Source of the DNA: a virus
Virus record (IMG/VR): IMGVR_UViG_3300044574_000078
Coordinates: 1-46,948 of that record
Strand: one strand, 5' to 3'
Length of the DNA stretch: 46,948 nt
Made by a program: the position numbers and the translations under genes. Of this stretch, positions 6,884 through 14,090 are shown piece by piece. Positions within the stretch are counted from its first letter, which is position 1, and each line of letters opens with the position of its first letter. The notes below the pieces were generated by a model, which worked only from the letters and a program-made list of their open reading frames with translations, was not told the DNA's origin and ran no database searches.

Positions 6884-7108
6884 ATGTCAAATCTGAAAAA
6901 GCTACTCAAGACCACAGACGGCCTGCATGATGAGGTTGCTGCTGTTGTCCAGAAGGCTGTCGACACTGCCATGAAGGCACGCGACAAGGACATCAAGACG
7001 GCGATCAAGAACGCCAAGATGTCGGTCAAGGAAGCCGGCCTGGACAAGGGGTCCAAGGCAACTGCGTTGCTCACGATCGACGGCCTTATTGAAGAGCTCG
7101 CGGCGTGA
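6884..7108 (+). CDS. Small Lys/Ala-rich helical protein (74 aa)
   Basis: TAGGGGAAACAC precedes the ATG. The protein is almost wholly helical with heptad-like charge (AVDTAMKARDKDIKTAIKNA), so probably a coiled coil. Its stop TGA overlaps the GTG start of the next gene. No family recognised. Confidence 0.65.
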   Translation: MSNLKKLLKTTDGLHDEVAAVVQKAVDTAMKARDKDIKTAIKNAKMSVKEAGLDKGSKATALLTIDGLIEELAA

Positions 7109-7356
7109 GCAGGCGGACTGCACCCGAGACGGCACCGACTGTCGACATGGTCAACAGACCGCCGCACTACAATCAAGGCTCGATCGAATGTATTGACGCC
7201 ATCCAAGCGCAGCTGACGACTGAGGAGTTCGTCGGGTATCTGCGAGGTACGATCGCCAAATATAACTGGCGACTGATGCTCAAGTCGGATCCGCATGAAG
7301 ACGCCCAGAAGATTGCGTGGTATCAAGCTAAGTTGATTGAGGTGCTCGGTGGGTAG
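7105..7356 (+). CDS. DUF3310 family protein (83 aa)
   Basis: GTG start 7105 overlaps the preceding stop (GTGA). The core NRPPHYNQGSIECIDAIQAQ followed by FVGYLRGTIAKYNWRL and a C-terminal KIAWYQAKLIE helix is the signature of DUF3310, a family found in many phages and containing the nucleotide-kinase-like domain related to T7 gp1.7. A role in nucleotide metabolism is plausible; activity cannot be judged from this short sequence. Confidence 0.85.
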   Translation: MSRRTAPETAPTVDMVNRPPHYNQGSIECIDAIQAQLTTEEFVGYLRGTIAKYNWRLMLKSDPHEDAQKIAWYQAKLIEVLGG

Positions 7357-7684
7357 TCGGCAAAAAGCTGAACTGGCTGCCGAGGTGGTGGGGGTGAGTC
7401 TTGACGGGCTCACCTCCGCCACCTTGGGTGTTGCCTATAAAGATCTGATAAAGATCCACCACCCAGACGCCGGTGGAGAACATGAAGATTTTATTCGGCT
7501 GCAACATGCGAAGAAGGAATTGGTTTCATGGTTGGATGGTTTATCGGGCTATGGCTCGGGATCAATGTCATCTTCGTCTGGCTCCTCATCTTGCGGGCGC
7601 TGCGGCGGGAAAGGCTACGTGAAAGTCACCCGTGGCTTTTCGACGACGACGATCAAGTGCCTGAGCTGCAAACCAAAGGAATAA
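7349..7684 (+). CDS. J-domain protein with Cys-rich zinc motif (111 aa)
   Basis: GTG 7349 overlaps the end of the DUF3310 gene. The N-terminal 60 residues have a J-domain helix II with the HPD tripeptide (IKIHHPDAGG, H38-D40), which in DnaJ stimulates Hsp70. A Gly/Ser linker leads to a CGRCGGKG plus CLSC motif like the DnaJ zinc centre. It is a compact phage co-chaperone candidate that could recruit host DnaK. Its 3' part overlaps a membrane-protein frame (7528-7725). Confidence 0.75.
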   Translation: MGSRQKAELAAEVVGVSLDGLTSATLGVAYKDLIKIHHPDAGGEHEDFIRLQHAKKELVSWLDGLSGYGSGSMSSSSGSSSCGRCGGKGYVKVTRGFSTTTIKCLSCKPKE

Positions 7685-7725
7685 CCGATGACCTTCAAAC
7701 CCCTGCTGGCCGCCACGGTCGATGA
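7528..7725 (+). CDS. Overprinted small membrane protein (65 aa)
   Basis: In the frame +1 relative to the J-domain gene, ATG 7528 follows GAAGGAATTGGTTTC. Residues 2-24 form one strong transmembrane helix (FIGLWLGINVIFVWLLIL) followed by a positively charged RALRRERLR stretch and an acidic tail, a sensible N-out/C-in membrane peptide. About 157 bases encode both this and the zinc end of the J protein. The hydrophobic pattern may be a frame artefact of Gly/Ser-rich codons, so this is a moderate call. Confidence 0.45.
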   Translation: MVGWFIGLWLGINVIFVWLLILRALRRERLRESHPWLFDDDDQVPELQTKGITDDLQTPAGRHGR

Positions 7726-7840
7726 CATCAATGAGACGCTCGAGCGCCACTCTCACAACATGACGAACTGGAGGCCAAGCCATGACCATTACCGAACAAT
7801 TCCCCATTCGCAATCGCTGGACCAACGCAGTCCAGTTTAA
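7688..7840 (+). CDS. Short ORF with DNA-ligase-like N-terminus, possible remnant (50 aa)
   Basis: ATG 7688 follows AAAGGAATAACCG. The first residues MTFKPLLAATVDDI resemble the opening of phage ATP-dependent DNA ligases (KPxLAAxxDD...), but the frame then diverges and ends at TAA 7838-7840 inside the next gene, with no KxDG active site. It may be the scar of a ligase gene replaced by the pentapeptide gene, or a coincidence. Confidence 0.35.
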   Translation: MTFKPLLAATVDDINETLERHSHNMTNWRPSHDHYRTIPHSQSLDQRSPV

Positions 7841-8618
7841 CACCGAAATCACATGTGCGCGTGGTGCGACAATTGGTTTAAAAGTCGGCTTGGCGGTGCG
7901 GTGGGCCAACCTGAGCCGGGCCGACCTGAGCGGTGCCGACCTGCGCCGGGCCTACCTGCTCGGTGCCGACCTGCGCGATGCCAACCTAGGCGATGCCGAC
8001 CTGAGCGGTGCCAACCTGAGCTGGGCCGACCTGAGCGGTGCCGACCTGCGCGGTGCCAACCTGAGCCGGGCCGACCTGAGCGGTGCCGACCTGCGCGGTG
8101 CCAACCTGAACTGGGCCAACCTGAGCGGTGCCAACCTGAGCCGGGCCAACCTGCGCGGTGCCAACCTGAGCAATGCCAACCTGCGCGGTGCCAACCTGAG
8201 CGGTGCCAACCTAAGCGATGCCGACCTGAGCGGTGCCGACCTGAGCGGTGCCGACCTGCGCGGTGCCAACCTGCGGTTTTTCAAGGCCGACATGTGGATG
8301 ACCCTCACACAGGCAAGGGGTGAAGTCCCTGCTCTGGTATCGGCTTTGCGAGAAGGCAGGGTGGATGGTTCGCAATATGAAGGCGAGTGCGCCTGCTTAG
8401 TCGGCACCCTGTCTAACGCGCGAGCTGAGCAATATCGAACCGCGTTTCCGGATGCTACAAGGGCGCACCCTGCCGAGCAATGGTTTCTGATGATCCGCAA
8501 GGGTGATAAACCGAGCGACAAGACTGGCGGTGGCTTTGCTGCTGCGAAGGCGCTGGAATGGGCGCTTGAGTATTGCGAATTAACTGGCATCGCATTGCCA
8601 GAACCGGTGCAACCATGA
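7782..8618 (+). CDS. Pentapeptide-repeat protein (278 aa)
   Basis: GGAGGCCAAGCC precedes the ATG. Residues 1-40 are a short N-terminal domain (RWTNAVQFNTEI). About 25 A(D/N)LSG-type pentapeptides follow (residues 42-168), predicting a right-handed quadrilateral beta-helix. The last 110 residues form a separate domain (WMTLTQARGEVPALVSALRE onward, ending in FAAAKALEWALEYCEL). The same three-part design occurs in many phages. Pentapeptide proteins such as Qnr mimic DNA and protect gyrase; that role here is only an analogy. The repeats are very regular at DNA level (15-bp period), so copy number may vary. Confidence 0.9.
   Translation: MTITEQFPIRNRWTNAVQFNTEITCARGATIGLKVGLAVRWANLSRADLSGADLRRAYLLGADLRDANLGDADLSGANLSWADLSGADLRGANLSRADLSGADLRGANLNWANLSGANLSRANLRGANLSNANLRGANLSGANLSDADLSGADLSGADLRGANLRFFKADMWMTLTQARGEVPALVSALREGRVDGSQYEGECACLVGTLSNARAEQYRTAFPDATRAHPAEQWFLMIRKGDKPSDKTGGGFAAAKALEWALEYCELTGIALPEPVQP
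7900..8274 (+). repeat. 15-bp tandem repeats coding for pentapeptides
   Basis: Near-identical 15-bp units such as GCCGACCTGAGCGGT and GCCAACCTGAGCGGT repeat about 25 times in frame. Confidence 0.9.
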
Positions 8619-8688
8619 CGCGCCCCCTAGTCGGTTACACCTCCCCATTGTGCAGGAAAGGGCGGCTATTGGACTCCTAAATTAGTTG

Positions 8689-8717
8689 TTTACATCGACG
8701 ACCGGCTATGCTAGAGT
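8689..8717 (+). promoter_or_regulatory. Promoter P6, plus strand
   Basis: TTTACA (8689-8694), 17-bp spacer, TAGAGT (8712-8717), preceded by AAATTAGTTG. The transcript would begin near 8724 with leader TCATCAACGCTGAGGGAGAA. GCTGAGGG at 8730-8737 is complementary to CCCTCAGC in the candidate small RNA. Confidence 0.8.
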
Positions 8718-8747
8718 CGTCTCATCAACGCTGAGGGAGAATAGACT

Positions 8748-9140
8748 GTGGCCGTAACAAAACCGATCAAGCTGCCGAAGACAATGGGCGCGTGTGCCGA
8801 CTTGCTTTACTCGACACGCGAGCAAAGGCTTCTAGCTCAAAGGATCGTCGACGACCTTGCAAAGCGGGAGTCCGCTATCCGTGAGCATATCATCAACACA
8901 CTGCCTAAGACTGACACAGGAGCAAGCGGCAAGTTGGCTCGTGTCTCTGTGATAACAAAGCAGGTTCCGCAAGTCCATGACTGGGATAAGTTTTATGCCT
9001 ACGTCAAGAAGACAGGACAGTTCGAGCTCATGCAGCGTCGGCTGTCTGATACCGCCATCCGTGAGCGGTGGGACAACGGCAGGCAGATCCCTGGGGTCGA
9101 ACCGTTCGGCGTTGTCAGCGTCTCAATCAACAAGGTCTGA
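8748..9140 (+). CDS. Conserved phage protein of unknown function (130 aa)
   Basis: GTG start with GAGGGAGAATAGACT upstream. The protein has an N-terminal helix that includes KLPKTMGACADLLYSTREQR, a segment HIINTLPKTDTGASGKLARV, and a C-terminal beta segment. I recognise it as a protein that recurs beside replication genes in phages of Alpha- and Betaproteobacteria; no activity is known. It opens the P6 unit that runs into the ssDNA-binding protein and polymerase. Confidence 0.75.
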   Translation: MAVTKPIKLPKTMGACADLLYSTREQRLLAQRIVDDLAKRESAIREHIINTLPKTDTGASGKLARVSVITKQVPQVHDWDKFYAYVKKTGQFELMQRRLSDTAIRERWDNGRQIPGVEPFGVVSVSINKV

Positions 9141-9144
9141 GATC

Positions 9145-9297
9145 ATGCAGGTTATCCGCTGCGGCGACATGCAGTCCTACTATGCCACCTTCACGGAGAT
9201 GGCGTTGCTCAACAGCGTCATTGAGCCACAGCCGCTGCAAGTCGTCCTCGACTACTGGCTCGCAGAGATCGTCTACCACCTCAAAGAAAGGAATTGA
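9145..9297 (+). CDS. Small hypothetical protein (50 aa)
   Basis: ATG 9145 lies 4 bases after the previous stop; frame MQVIRCGDMQSYYATFTEMA ends at TGA 9295-9297 just before the next ATG. Ribosome site AAGGTCTGAGATC is moderate. No family recognised. Confidence 0.55.
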   Translation: MQVIRCGDMQSYYATFTEMALLNSVIEPQPLQVVLDYWLAEIVYHLKERN

Positions 9298-9299
9298 AT

Positions 9300-9530
9300 A
9301 TGGCCGAACAGGTCAACAGCACCAGCGACGACCGGGTCGTCAACAACGTGATGCGCCACGGCTACCGTGTCCTCGGCGATCACGAGAAGGAGCAAGTGCA
9401 GAAGATCAAGGACGATGGTCTTGCCTTCTGGAAGTTCCTCGACTCTCTCGGCAGCAGCCGCGAACTTTCGGTCGCCAAGACCAAGATCGAGGAAGCTGTC
9501 ATGTGGGGCGTGAAGCACATCACGGCCTAA
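9300..9530 (+). CDS. acb2: Acb2/Tad1-type anti-CBASS protein (76 aa)
   Basis: ATG 9300 follows AAAGGAATTGAAT. The C-terminal half contains LDSLGSSRELSVAKTKIEEA followed by VMWGVKHITA, the pattern I associate with the Acb2/Tad1 helical-hairpin domain; length (76 residues) and all-helical character fit. Acb2 proteins form hexamers that sequester the cyclic nucleotide messengers of CBASS and so block host abortive defence. It sits in an early unit, as expected for an anti-defence gene. A few relatives are annotated only as hypothetical, so ligand binding is inferred. Confidence 0.72.
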   Translation: MAEQVNSTSDDRVVNNVMRHGYRVLGDHEKEQVQKIKDDGLAFWKFLDSLGSSRELSVAKTKIEEAVMWGVKHITA

Positions 9531-9594
9531 CAGTTACCTGCCGGCGTGTGTTGGACGCGCTGGACGGGTCGCCGCGAAACCTGCGTAGTGGTTT

Positions 9595-9672
9595 GACAGC
9601 TCGGAGAGACGGCACTTCCAAGATAGACGCGACTTGGACTTCAACTCAGCGTGACAGCCGGAGAGACGGCAC
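9595..9672. repeat. Two copies of GACAGC-CGGAGAGACGGCAC in a non-coding gap
   Basis: GACAGCTCGGAGAGACGGCAC (9595-9615) and GACAGCCGGAGAGACGGCAC (9653-9672) differ by one base insertion and are both followed by CCAA within a few bases. They occupy the 174-bp gap 9531-9704, which has no open frame with a ribosome site. An ACTAG-TAT-CTAGT hairpin precedes the ribosome site at 9690. Possible operator or RNA element. Confidence 0.6.
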
Positions 9673-9704
9673 ACCAACTAGTATCTAGTAAGGAGATAAA
9701 TAAA

Positions 9705-10523
9705 ATGGCTCAAGCACCTACAAAAAAACCTGGCACTGCTGTTGCGAATTGGGACGAAGAACTTGCTCGTCAGGCAGATGTTGCTGCTGGCATGGAAGCA
9801 AATGTCGGCGGCGGTCAATTCTTCTCTGCCAAGGGTGGTGTCCTTCAGTTTGATGGTTCGCCACTGCCTGGAAACCAGGCTGCTGTAGTTATCGTTGACA
9901 CGATCCTTGAGAACGTGTATTACGAATGCAGCTACAACCCAGACTCTCCGCAGGCTCCAACCTGCTTTGCGTTCGGACGTGAAGACAACGAAATGGAGCC
10001 GCACGCTTCTGTCGACACCACTCCAGAGTTTGAACGTCAATCTGACGTATGTCATGGTTGTCCAATGAATGACTTCGGGACTGCTGTTGTTGGCCGCGGT
10101 AAGGCGTGTCGTAATACTCGTCGATTGGCTCTAATCCCGGCAGGTTCGTATAACTCCAAGGGCGACCTCGACATGTTTGACGACGTGGAACATTTCGCCA
10201 AGACGCCTATCGCCTTCATGAAAATGCCGGTGACGAGCGTCAAGGGGTACGCAACATTCGTCAAACAGGTGTCCGGCGCTCTTCGTCGTCCGCCACACGG
10301 CGTGTTCACCCGCATCTCGGTTATTCCTGATGCAAAGACTCAGTTCAAGGTTTTGTTCGAGGTCATTGAAAAGGTCCCGAACGAACTGATGAGCGCCATT
10401 ATGCAACGTCATACCGACGCTGGGTCTGTTATTGAATTCCCATACAGCCCGGTTGAAGAAGCTGCTGCTCCCGCACGTGGGAGTGGTAAGGCTGCTCCAG
10501 CCAAGAAGACAAGGAAGTACTGA
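9705..10523 (+). CDS. Probable single-stranded DNA-binding protein (272 aa)
   Basis: ATG 9705 has AAGGAGATAAATAAA upstream; the in-frame extension to 9651 lacks a site. The core contains an apparent OB-fold-like beta region (GGVLQFDGSPLPGNQAAVVI) and a Cys cluster (CSYNPDSP...TC, CHGC, AC) probably holding zinc. The C-terminus is Ala/Lys-rich and basic. Proteins like this lie next to polymerase genes in many phages and are annotated as ssDNA-binding; the position two genes before the polymerase fits. Unlike T7 gp2.5 it lacks an acidic tail. Confidence 0.6.
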   Translation: MAQAPTKKPGTAVANWDEELARQADVAAGMEANVGGGQFFSAKGGVLQFDGSPLPGNQAAVVIVDTILENVYYECSYNPDSPQAPTCFAFGREDNEMEPHASVDTTPEFERQSDVCHGCPMNDFGTAVVGRGKACRNTRRLALIPAGSYNSKGDLDMFDDVEHFAKTPIAFMKMPVTSVKGYATFVKQVSGALRRPPHGVFTRISVIPDAKTQFKVLFEVIEKVPNELMSAIMQRHTDAGSVIEFPYSPVEEAAAPARGSGKAAPAKKTRKY

Positions 10524-10525
10524 TC

Positions 10526-10726
10526 ATGGCGTCCGCCGTTAGCAAAGAATGGAAAGCATTGAACGACCAACTGCGCGAGGCGGACGAGCCTGTCTGCCGG
10601 CAACTGCTTGAGAAAGAACTCGATGGTAGTTGCCGGCAGCGGTATCTTTTGAGGATCCACTCGCGGCTTAACTATGTGCGTGCTCATGCAGAGCGTGCTA
10701 CGCTGGCGGGTGGAGACCGGATTTGA
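10526..10726 (+). CDS. Small hypothetical protein (66 aa)
   Basis: ATG two bases after the previous TGA, with GGAAGTACTGATC upstream. Helical and Arg/Glu-rich. The stop overlaps the TTG of the polymerase gene, so it may serve translation coupling. No family recognised. Confidence 0.65.
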   Translation: MASAVSKEWKALNDQLREADEPVCRQLLEKELDGSCRQRYLLRIHSRLNYVRAHAERATLAGGDRI

Positions 10727-12612
10727 ACCTTGACAGACCAGTAACAGTCGACTTTGAGACGTTCCCGATAGAGGGCCGGCCGGATTATCCGCCGGTTCCT
10801 GTCTCTGTGTCTATCAAGGAGTGGGGGAAAAAACCTAAGTTCTTTAGTTGGGGTCACATCAACGGCGGAAACAACTGCACACGTCAAGATGCAACCAACG
10901 CACTTCAGTCTGTGTGGAAGGGACCCCTGCTGTTCCACCACGCCAAGTTCGACCTGTCTGTCGCCACAGAGAAGTTGGGTCTGCCAATGCCTTCGTGGGA
11001 CCGCGTCCACGATACAATGTTCATGCTCTATCTTGACGACCCTCGTGCTCGCAGTTTCCAACTGAAGCCTGCAGGTGAACGTCTATTGGGTATGAAGCCT
11101 GAAGAACGTGACGCAGTGTCAGACTGGCTTTGCTCCCATCAACCCGTTCCTGGTCGTCGGTTGACACCATCTAAGGCCGTAGCATTTATTGCACTGGCTC
11201 CAGGAGACATCGTCGGCCCGTATGCTAACGGCGACACCATTAGGACGGAAGGCATCTTCAAGTACGGTCTTGAGATGTTAAAGAACCGCAGTATGCGCGA
11301 GGCGTATGATCGTGAGCGTCGTCTCCTGCCCATCCTTCTTGAGAACGAACGCGGTGGTGTTCCAGTAGATCTTGACCGTCTCCGAAATGACGTCGCAGCC
11401 TACAACAAGCTGCGTATCAATATCGACGAGTGGTTAAAGAAGCAACTCAAAGCCAAAGACATCAACCTCAACTCAGCCGACGAGCTCAGTGAGGCGCTCA
11501 TCAGGTCCGGGAAAGCTGATCCATCAAAACTAGGTCGGACCAACAACGGCAAGGTCTCGACCAACCAAGAGTCTTTGAAGTCTGGGATCAAGGATCCTCA
11601 GCTGTATGCGATGTTGGTCTACCGCTCTCAGCTTAACACGTGTCTAAACACGTTCATGGAGCCTTGGCTAGCTGTTGCTGAACGCACAGGTGGCATGATC
11701 CACACCAGCTGGAACCAAGTACGTGACGACAAAGGCGGCACCACCACGGGCCGGTTCAGCTCAACGCCTAACTTCCAGAATATACCCAATGAGTTTGACC
11801 AGTTGTTCTGGTCTAAGGCTCGTCCAGATCTTCCAAAGGAGCCGTTCCCACTTCTGGCCCTACCACAAGTTCGCAGCTACGTCATTCCAGGCAAAGGACG
11901 CGTTCTACTCGACCGTGACTACAGCCAGCAGGAAGTCCGGATCCTCGGACACTATGAGGACGCAACTCTCAAGGCTGCGTATCTCAAAGACCCATGGATG
12001 GACGCGCACGATACGACTCAGGAGAAGCTGCTTGACTTCGGGTTGGACTACGAACGCAAGCCTGTGAAGAATACAAACTTCGGTATCATCTACGGGCAGG
12101 GCGCTCCGTCGTTGGCACTCAAGAACGACTTATCAATTGAAGACAGTAAGCGTTTGATGCAGGCCATCAAGAACAACGTCTTCCCAGGACTCAAGGATCT
12201 GTTTGACGACCTTAAACAGCGTGCTAAGAACGATCTGCCAGTTCGCACGTGGGGTGGTCGCGAATACTTCTGCGAAGAGCCGATGTATTCTGAGAAGTAT
12301 GGTCGGTGGATGACGTTCGACTATAAACTCCTTAACCTCATCATTCAAGGTTCGGCCGCTGACTGCACCAAGGAAGCACTCATCCGCTGGAACGATACGA
12401 AGCACGAGGACGACAGGTTCCTTCTCTCTGTCCACGACCAGCAAACCATCGATACGCCAACCAAGCGACGCGACGATGCAATGAAGAGGTTAAAGGAAGC
12501 AATGGAGAGCGTTGAGTTTGACGTTCCAATGCTGTCAGAGGGAAAGTGGTCCACCACCAACTGGTTCGAACTCAAGGACTACGATAAAAGAGGAAAGTTG
12601 CTATGCCGGTAA
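10723..12612 (+). CDS. polA: Family A DNA polymerase (629 aa)
   Basis: TTG start 10723 (GGAGACCGGA upstream) overlaps the previous stop. The 3'-5' exonuclease begins at VDFETF (D10, E12), with LLFHHAKFDLS and HDTMFMLYLDD as further DEDD motifs. The polymerase domain has motif A DRDYSQQEVR (catalytic D399), motif B RKPVKNTNFGIIYGQG and motif C SVHDQ (H571, D572). Most family members have HDE at motif C and DYSQIE at motif A; Gln replaces Glu in one and Ile in the other. It should be the main replicative polymerase. It ends 10 bases inside the nuclease gene. Confidence 0.95.
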   Translation: MNLDRPVTVDFETFPIEGRPDYPPVPVSVSIKEWGKKPKFFSWGHINGGNNCTRQDATNALQSVWKGPLLFHHAKFDLSVATEKLGLPMPSWDRVHDTMFMLYLDDPRARSFQLKPAGERLLGMKPEERDAVSDWLCSHQPVPGRRLTPSKAVAFIALAPGDIVGPYANGDTIRTEGIFKYGLEMLKNRSMREAYDRERRLLPILLENERGGVPVDLDRLRNDVAAYNKLRINIDEWLKKQLKAKDINLNSADELSEALIRSGKADPSKLGRTNNGKVSTNQESLKSGIKDPQLYAMLVYRSQLNTCLNTFMEPWLAVAERTGGMIHTSWNQVRDDKGGTTTGRFSSTPNFQNIPNEFDQLFWSKARPDLPKEPFPLLALPQVRSYVIPGKGRVLLDRDYSQQEVRILGHYEDATLKAAYLKDPWMDAHDTTQEKLLDFGLDYERKPVKNTNFGIIYGQGAPSLALKNDLSIEDSKRLMQAIKNNVFPGLKDLFDDLKQRAKNDLPVRTWGGREYFCEEPMYSEKYGRWMTFDYKLLNLIIQGSAADCTKEALIRWNDTKHEDDRFLLSVHDQQTIDTPTKRRDDAMKRLKEAMESVEFDVPMLSEGKWSTTNWFELKDYDKRGKLLCR

Positions 12613-13271
12613 AATACGAGTCACCACAATTCACCGCTTGGAGTTTCAGTAGACTTAGCCAGTGGGAAGAGTGCCCTTTGCGCGCCAAGCTTAAGTTGCT
12701 CGACAAACGTCAGGAACCTGAAGGTCCTGCGTTGGCGCGAGGCAGCGCTATACACAAAGAAGCAGAACAGTTTGCATCTGGTCAGGTTCGTGCTTTGCCG
12801 CAATCTCTTGTCCTCATGAAGGACGAGTTCAAGGAGTTGAAGAAGGCCAAGCCGCTCGTCGAGCAGCAGTGGGCGTTCACCGTCAACTGGGAACCGACCG
12901 AATGGTTCGGCAAGGATGCTTGGCTGCGCGTCATCTGCGACGCCGTGACCGTCTCGCCGCCGAACGCAGTGGTCATCGACCACAAGACTGGCAAGCTCCG
13001 CGAGGGCTACAACGACCAGGTTGAGTTGTTTGCTTTGGCAGCACTTGCTAAGTTTCAAGATGTTAATGCCGTGCGCACAGAGCTGTGGTATCTCGACCAT
13101 GGGGTTATCAAAGACGACGAGTTCAACAGATCAACTGAGAAGAAGCTCCGCGTCAAGTGGGAAAAGCGTGCGCGTCCGCTATTGGCTGATAAGACGTTTG
13201 CGCCTAGACCAGGGTACCACTGCCGTTGGTGTCATTTCAGCAAAGCCAAATCAGGTCTGTGCAAGTACTAA
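12603..13271 (+). CDS. PD-(D/E)XK nuclease, Cas4/RecB-like (222 aa)
   Basis: The ATG overlaps the polymerase end. The N-terminus has a WSFSRLSQWEECPLRAKL segment (first cluster Cys), then GSAIHKEAE, the catalytic VVIDHKTGK (D-x-K) and QVELFALAA (QxxxY-like motif). The C-terminal CRWCHFSKAKSGLC supplies three more Cys, as in iron-sulphur Cas4/AddB exonucleases. Expected activity is DNA exonuclease, for recombination or host DNA degradation beside the polymerase. Confidence 0.85.
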   Translation: MPVKYESPQFTAWSFSRLSQWEECPLRAKLKLLDKRQEPEGPALARGSAIHKEAEQFASGQVRALPQSLVLMKDEFKELKKAKPLVEQQWAFTVNWEPTEWFGKDAWLRVICDAVTVSPPNAVVIDHKTGKLREGYNDQVELFALAALAKFQDVNAVRTELWYLDHGVIKDDEFNRSTEKKLRVKWEKRARPLLADKTFAPRPGYHCRWCHFSKAKSGLCKY

Positions 13272-13280
13272 AAATAGTTG

Positions 13281-13309
13281 TTTACAATATCATCGGAACG
13301 TAGTAGTAT
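13281..13309 (+). promoter_or_regulatory. Promoter P7, plus strand
   Basis: TTTACA (13281-13286), 17-bp spacer, TAGTAT (13304-13309), preceded by AAAATAGTTG. The leader ATCAACACTGAGGAG precedes the GTG at 13339. Confidence 0.8.
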
Positions 13310-13338
13310 AAATCTATCAACACTGAGGAGTATTTGAA

Positions 13339-13443
13339 GTGACTGCAGAACAGACTTTTATGTGGCTGGAATTTACCGCAATTGCGTTCTTTGTCGGCTT
13401 TGCTGTCGGTTATATCACGGGACGGATTGTGGGTCAATCATGA
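13339..13443 (+). CDS. Small single-pass membrane protein (34 aa)
   Basis: GTG after CTGAGGAGTATTTGAA. One transmembrane helix (FTAIAFFVGFAVGYITG) with Arg at its C-terminal end. ATGA overlap with the next gene. First gene of the P7 unit; it could act on the host membrane, but nothing shows how. Confidence 0.6.
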   Translation: MTAEQTFMWLEFTAIAFFVGFAVGYITGRIVGQS

Positions 13444-13577
13444 GACGGCCTTTTACCAATCACTTCTCACGACGGTTTAAGCCTCGTGAAGATCCTCGAT
13501 CTGGTGCGGTGGTTCAGCGCAACGGACGGACTGTTCCTGCGTATGAATCTAAGCAGAAGGACGTATACAATGACTAA
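13440..13577 (+). CDS. Small basic hypothetical protein (45 aa)
   Basis: ATGA overlap start; the frame MRRPFTNHFSRRFKPREDPR is Arg-rich and ends at TAA 13575-13577, overlapping the next ATG (13570). Possibly nucleic-acid binding (inference from charge only). Confidence 0.55.
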   Translation: MRRPFTNHFSRRFKPREDPRSGAVVQRNGRTVPAYESKQKDVYND

Positions 13578-13914
13578 AACCGCAGAACAAGTGCTGGCCA
13601 AGGTGGCAGAGATGACCCATCGCATCCCACAGCCGCCGCCCTATCACGCGTTGGAAGAACTAACCGCCCCCTACCTCCCCAAGCCAGCACCCGACCGGCT
13701 GACGCTGGCGGCGCGGGAGTGCTATGAGGCAGCGAAAGCTTGGCACTATCCTGATATGCAGATTGCCGCAATCCGCGCCATCATCGCCCGCGAGGTCGCG
13801 GCGGCGGAACCGAGTGATGAGGCGATTGGGCGGGTCGTGACCATGCTGTATGATAAAGATACGCCTTGGTGTTTTGGCGGGATCCGCTCGGCATTGAAGG
13901 GGGAAGGCGCATGA
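13570..13914 (+). CDS. Hypothetical phage protein (114 aa)
   Basis: ATG 13570 follows AGAAGGACGTATACA. The N-terminus is Pro-rich (HRIPQPPPYH); the rest is helical with AAIRAIIAREVAAAEPSDEA. The next three genes are chained by ATGA-type overlaps. Composition is more GC-rich than the replication genes, so this block may be an acquired accessory cassette. Confidence 0.65.
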   Translation: MTKTAEQVLAKVAEMTHRIPQPPPYHALEELTAPYLPKPAPDRLTLAARECYEAAKAWHYPDMQIAAIRAIIAREVAAAEPSDEAIGRVVTMLYDKDTPWCFGGIRSALKGEGA

Positions 13915-14090
13915 GCGGTCCGTTCCTGATTGAAGCCGAACGTAAGGGCTTTTGCCAGCTATGCGGAGAACATAACGAAACCCGCCCCTACGGCCCCAAT
14001 GGCGAAGAAATTTGCTTTGAGTGTGGTGTGAAAGACGTTGCCACCACCGAAAAGAAAATGGGCGTTTTTCTGTTTGGAGATAAGCCATGA
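13911..14090 (+). CDS. Small zinc-ribbon protein (59 aa)
   Basis: GGGGGAAGGCGC precedes ATG 13911. C15/C18 and C35/C38 form a ribbon (CQLCGE, CFECGV). Overlaps both neighbours by 4 bases. Unknown partner. Confidence 0.7.
   Translation: MSGPFLIEAERKGFCQLCGEHNETRPYGPNGEEICFECGVKDVATTEKKMGVFLFGDKP

Noticed and set aside
7853-8323. Long frames on both strands (CRPERCQPE and RLAPLRSAP repeats)
   Set aside because: Out-of-frame readings of the 15-bp pentapeptide repeats.
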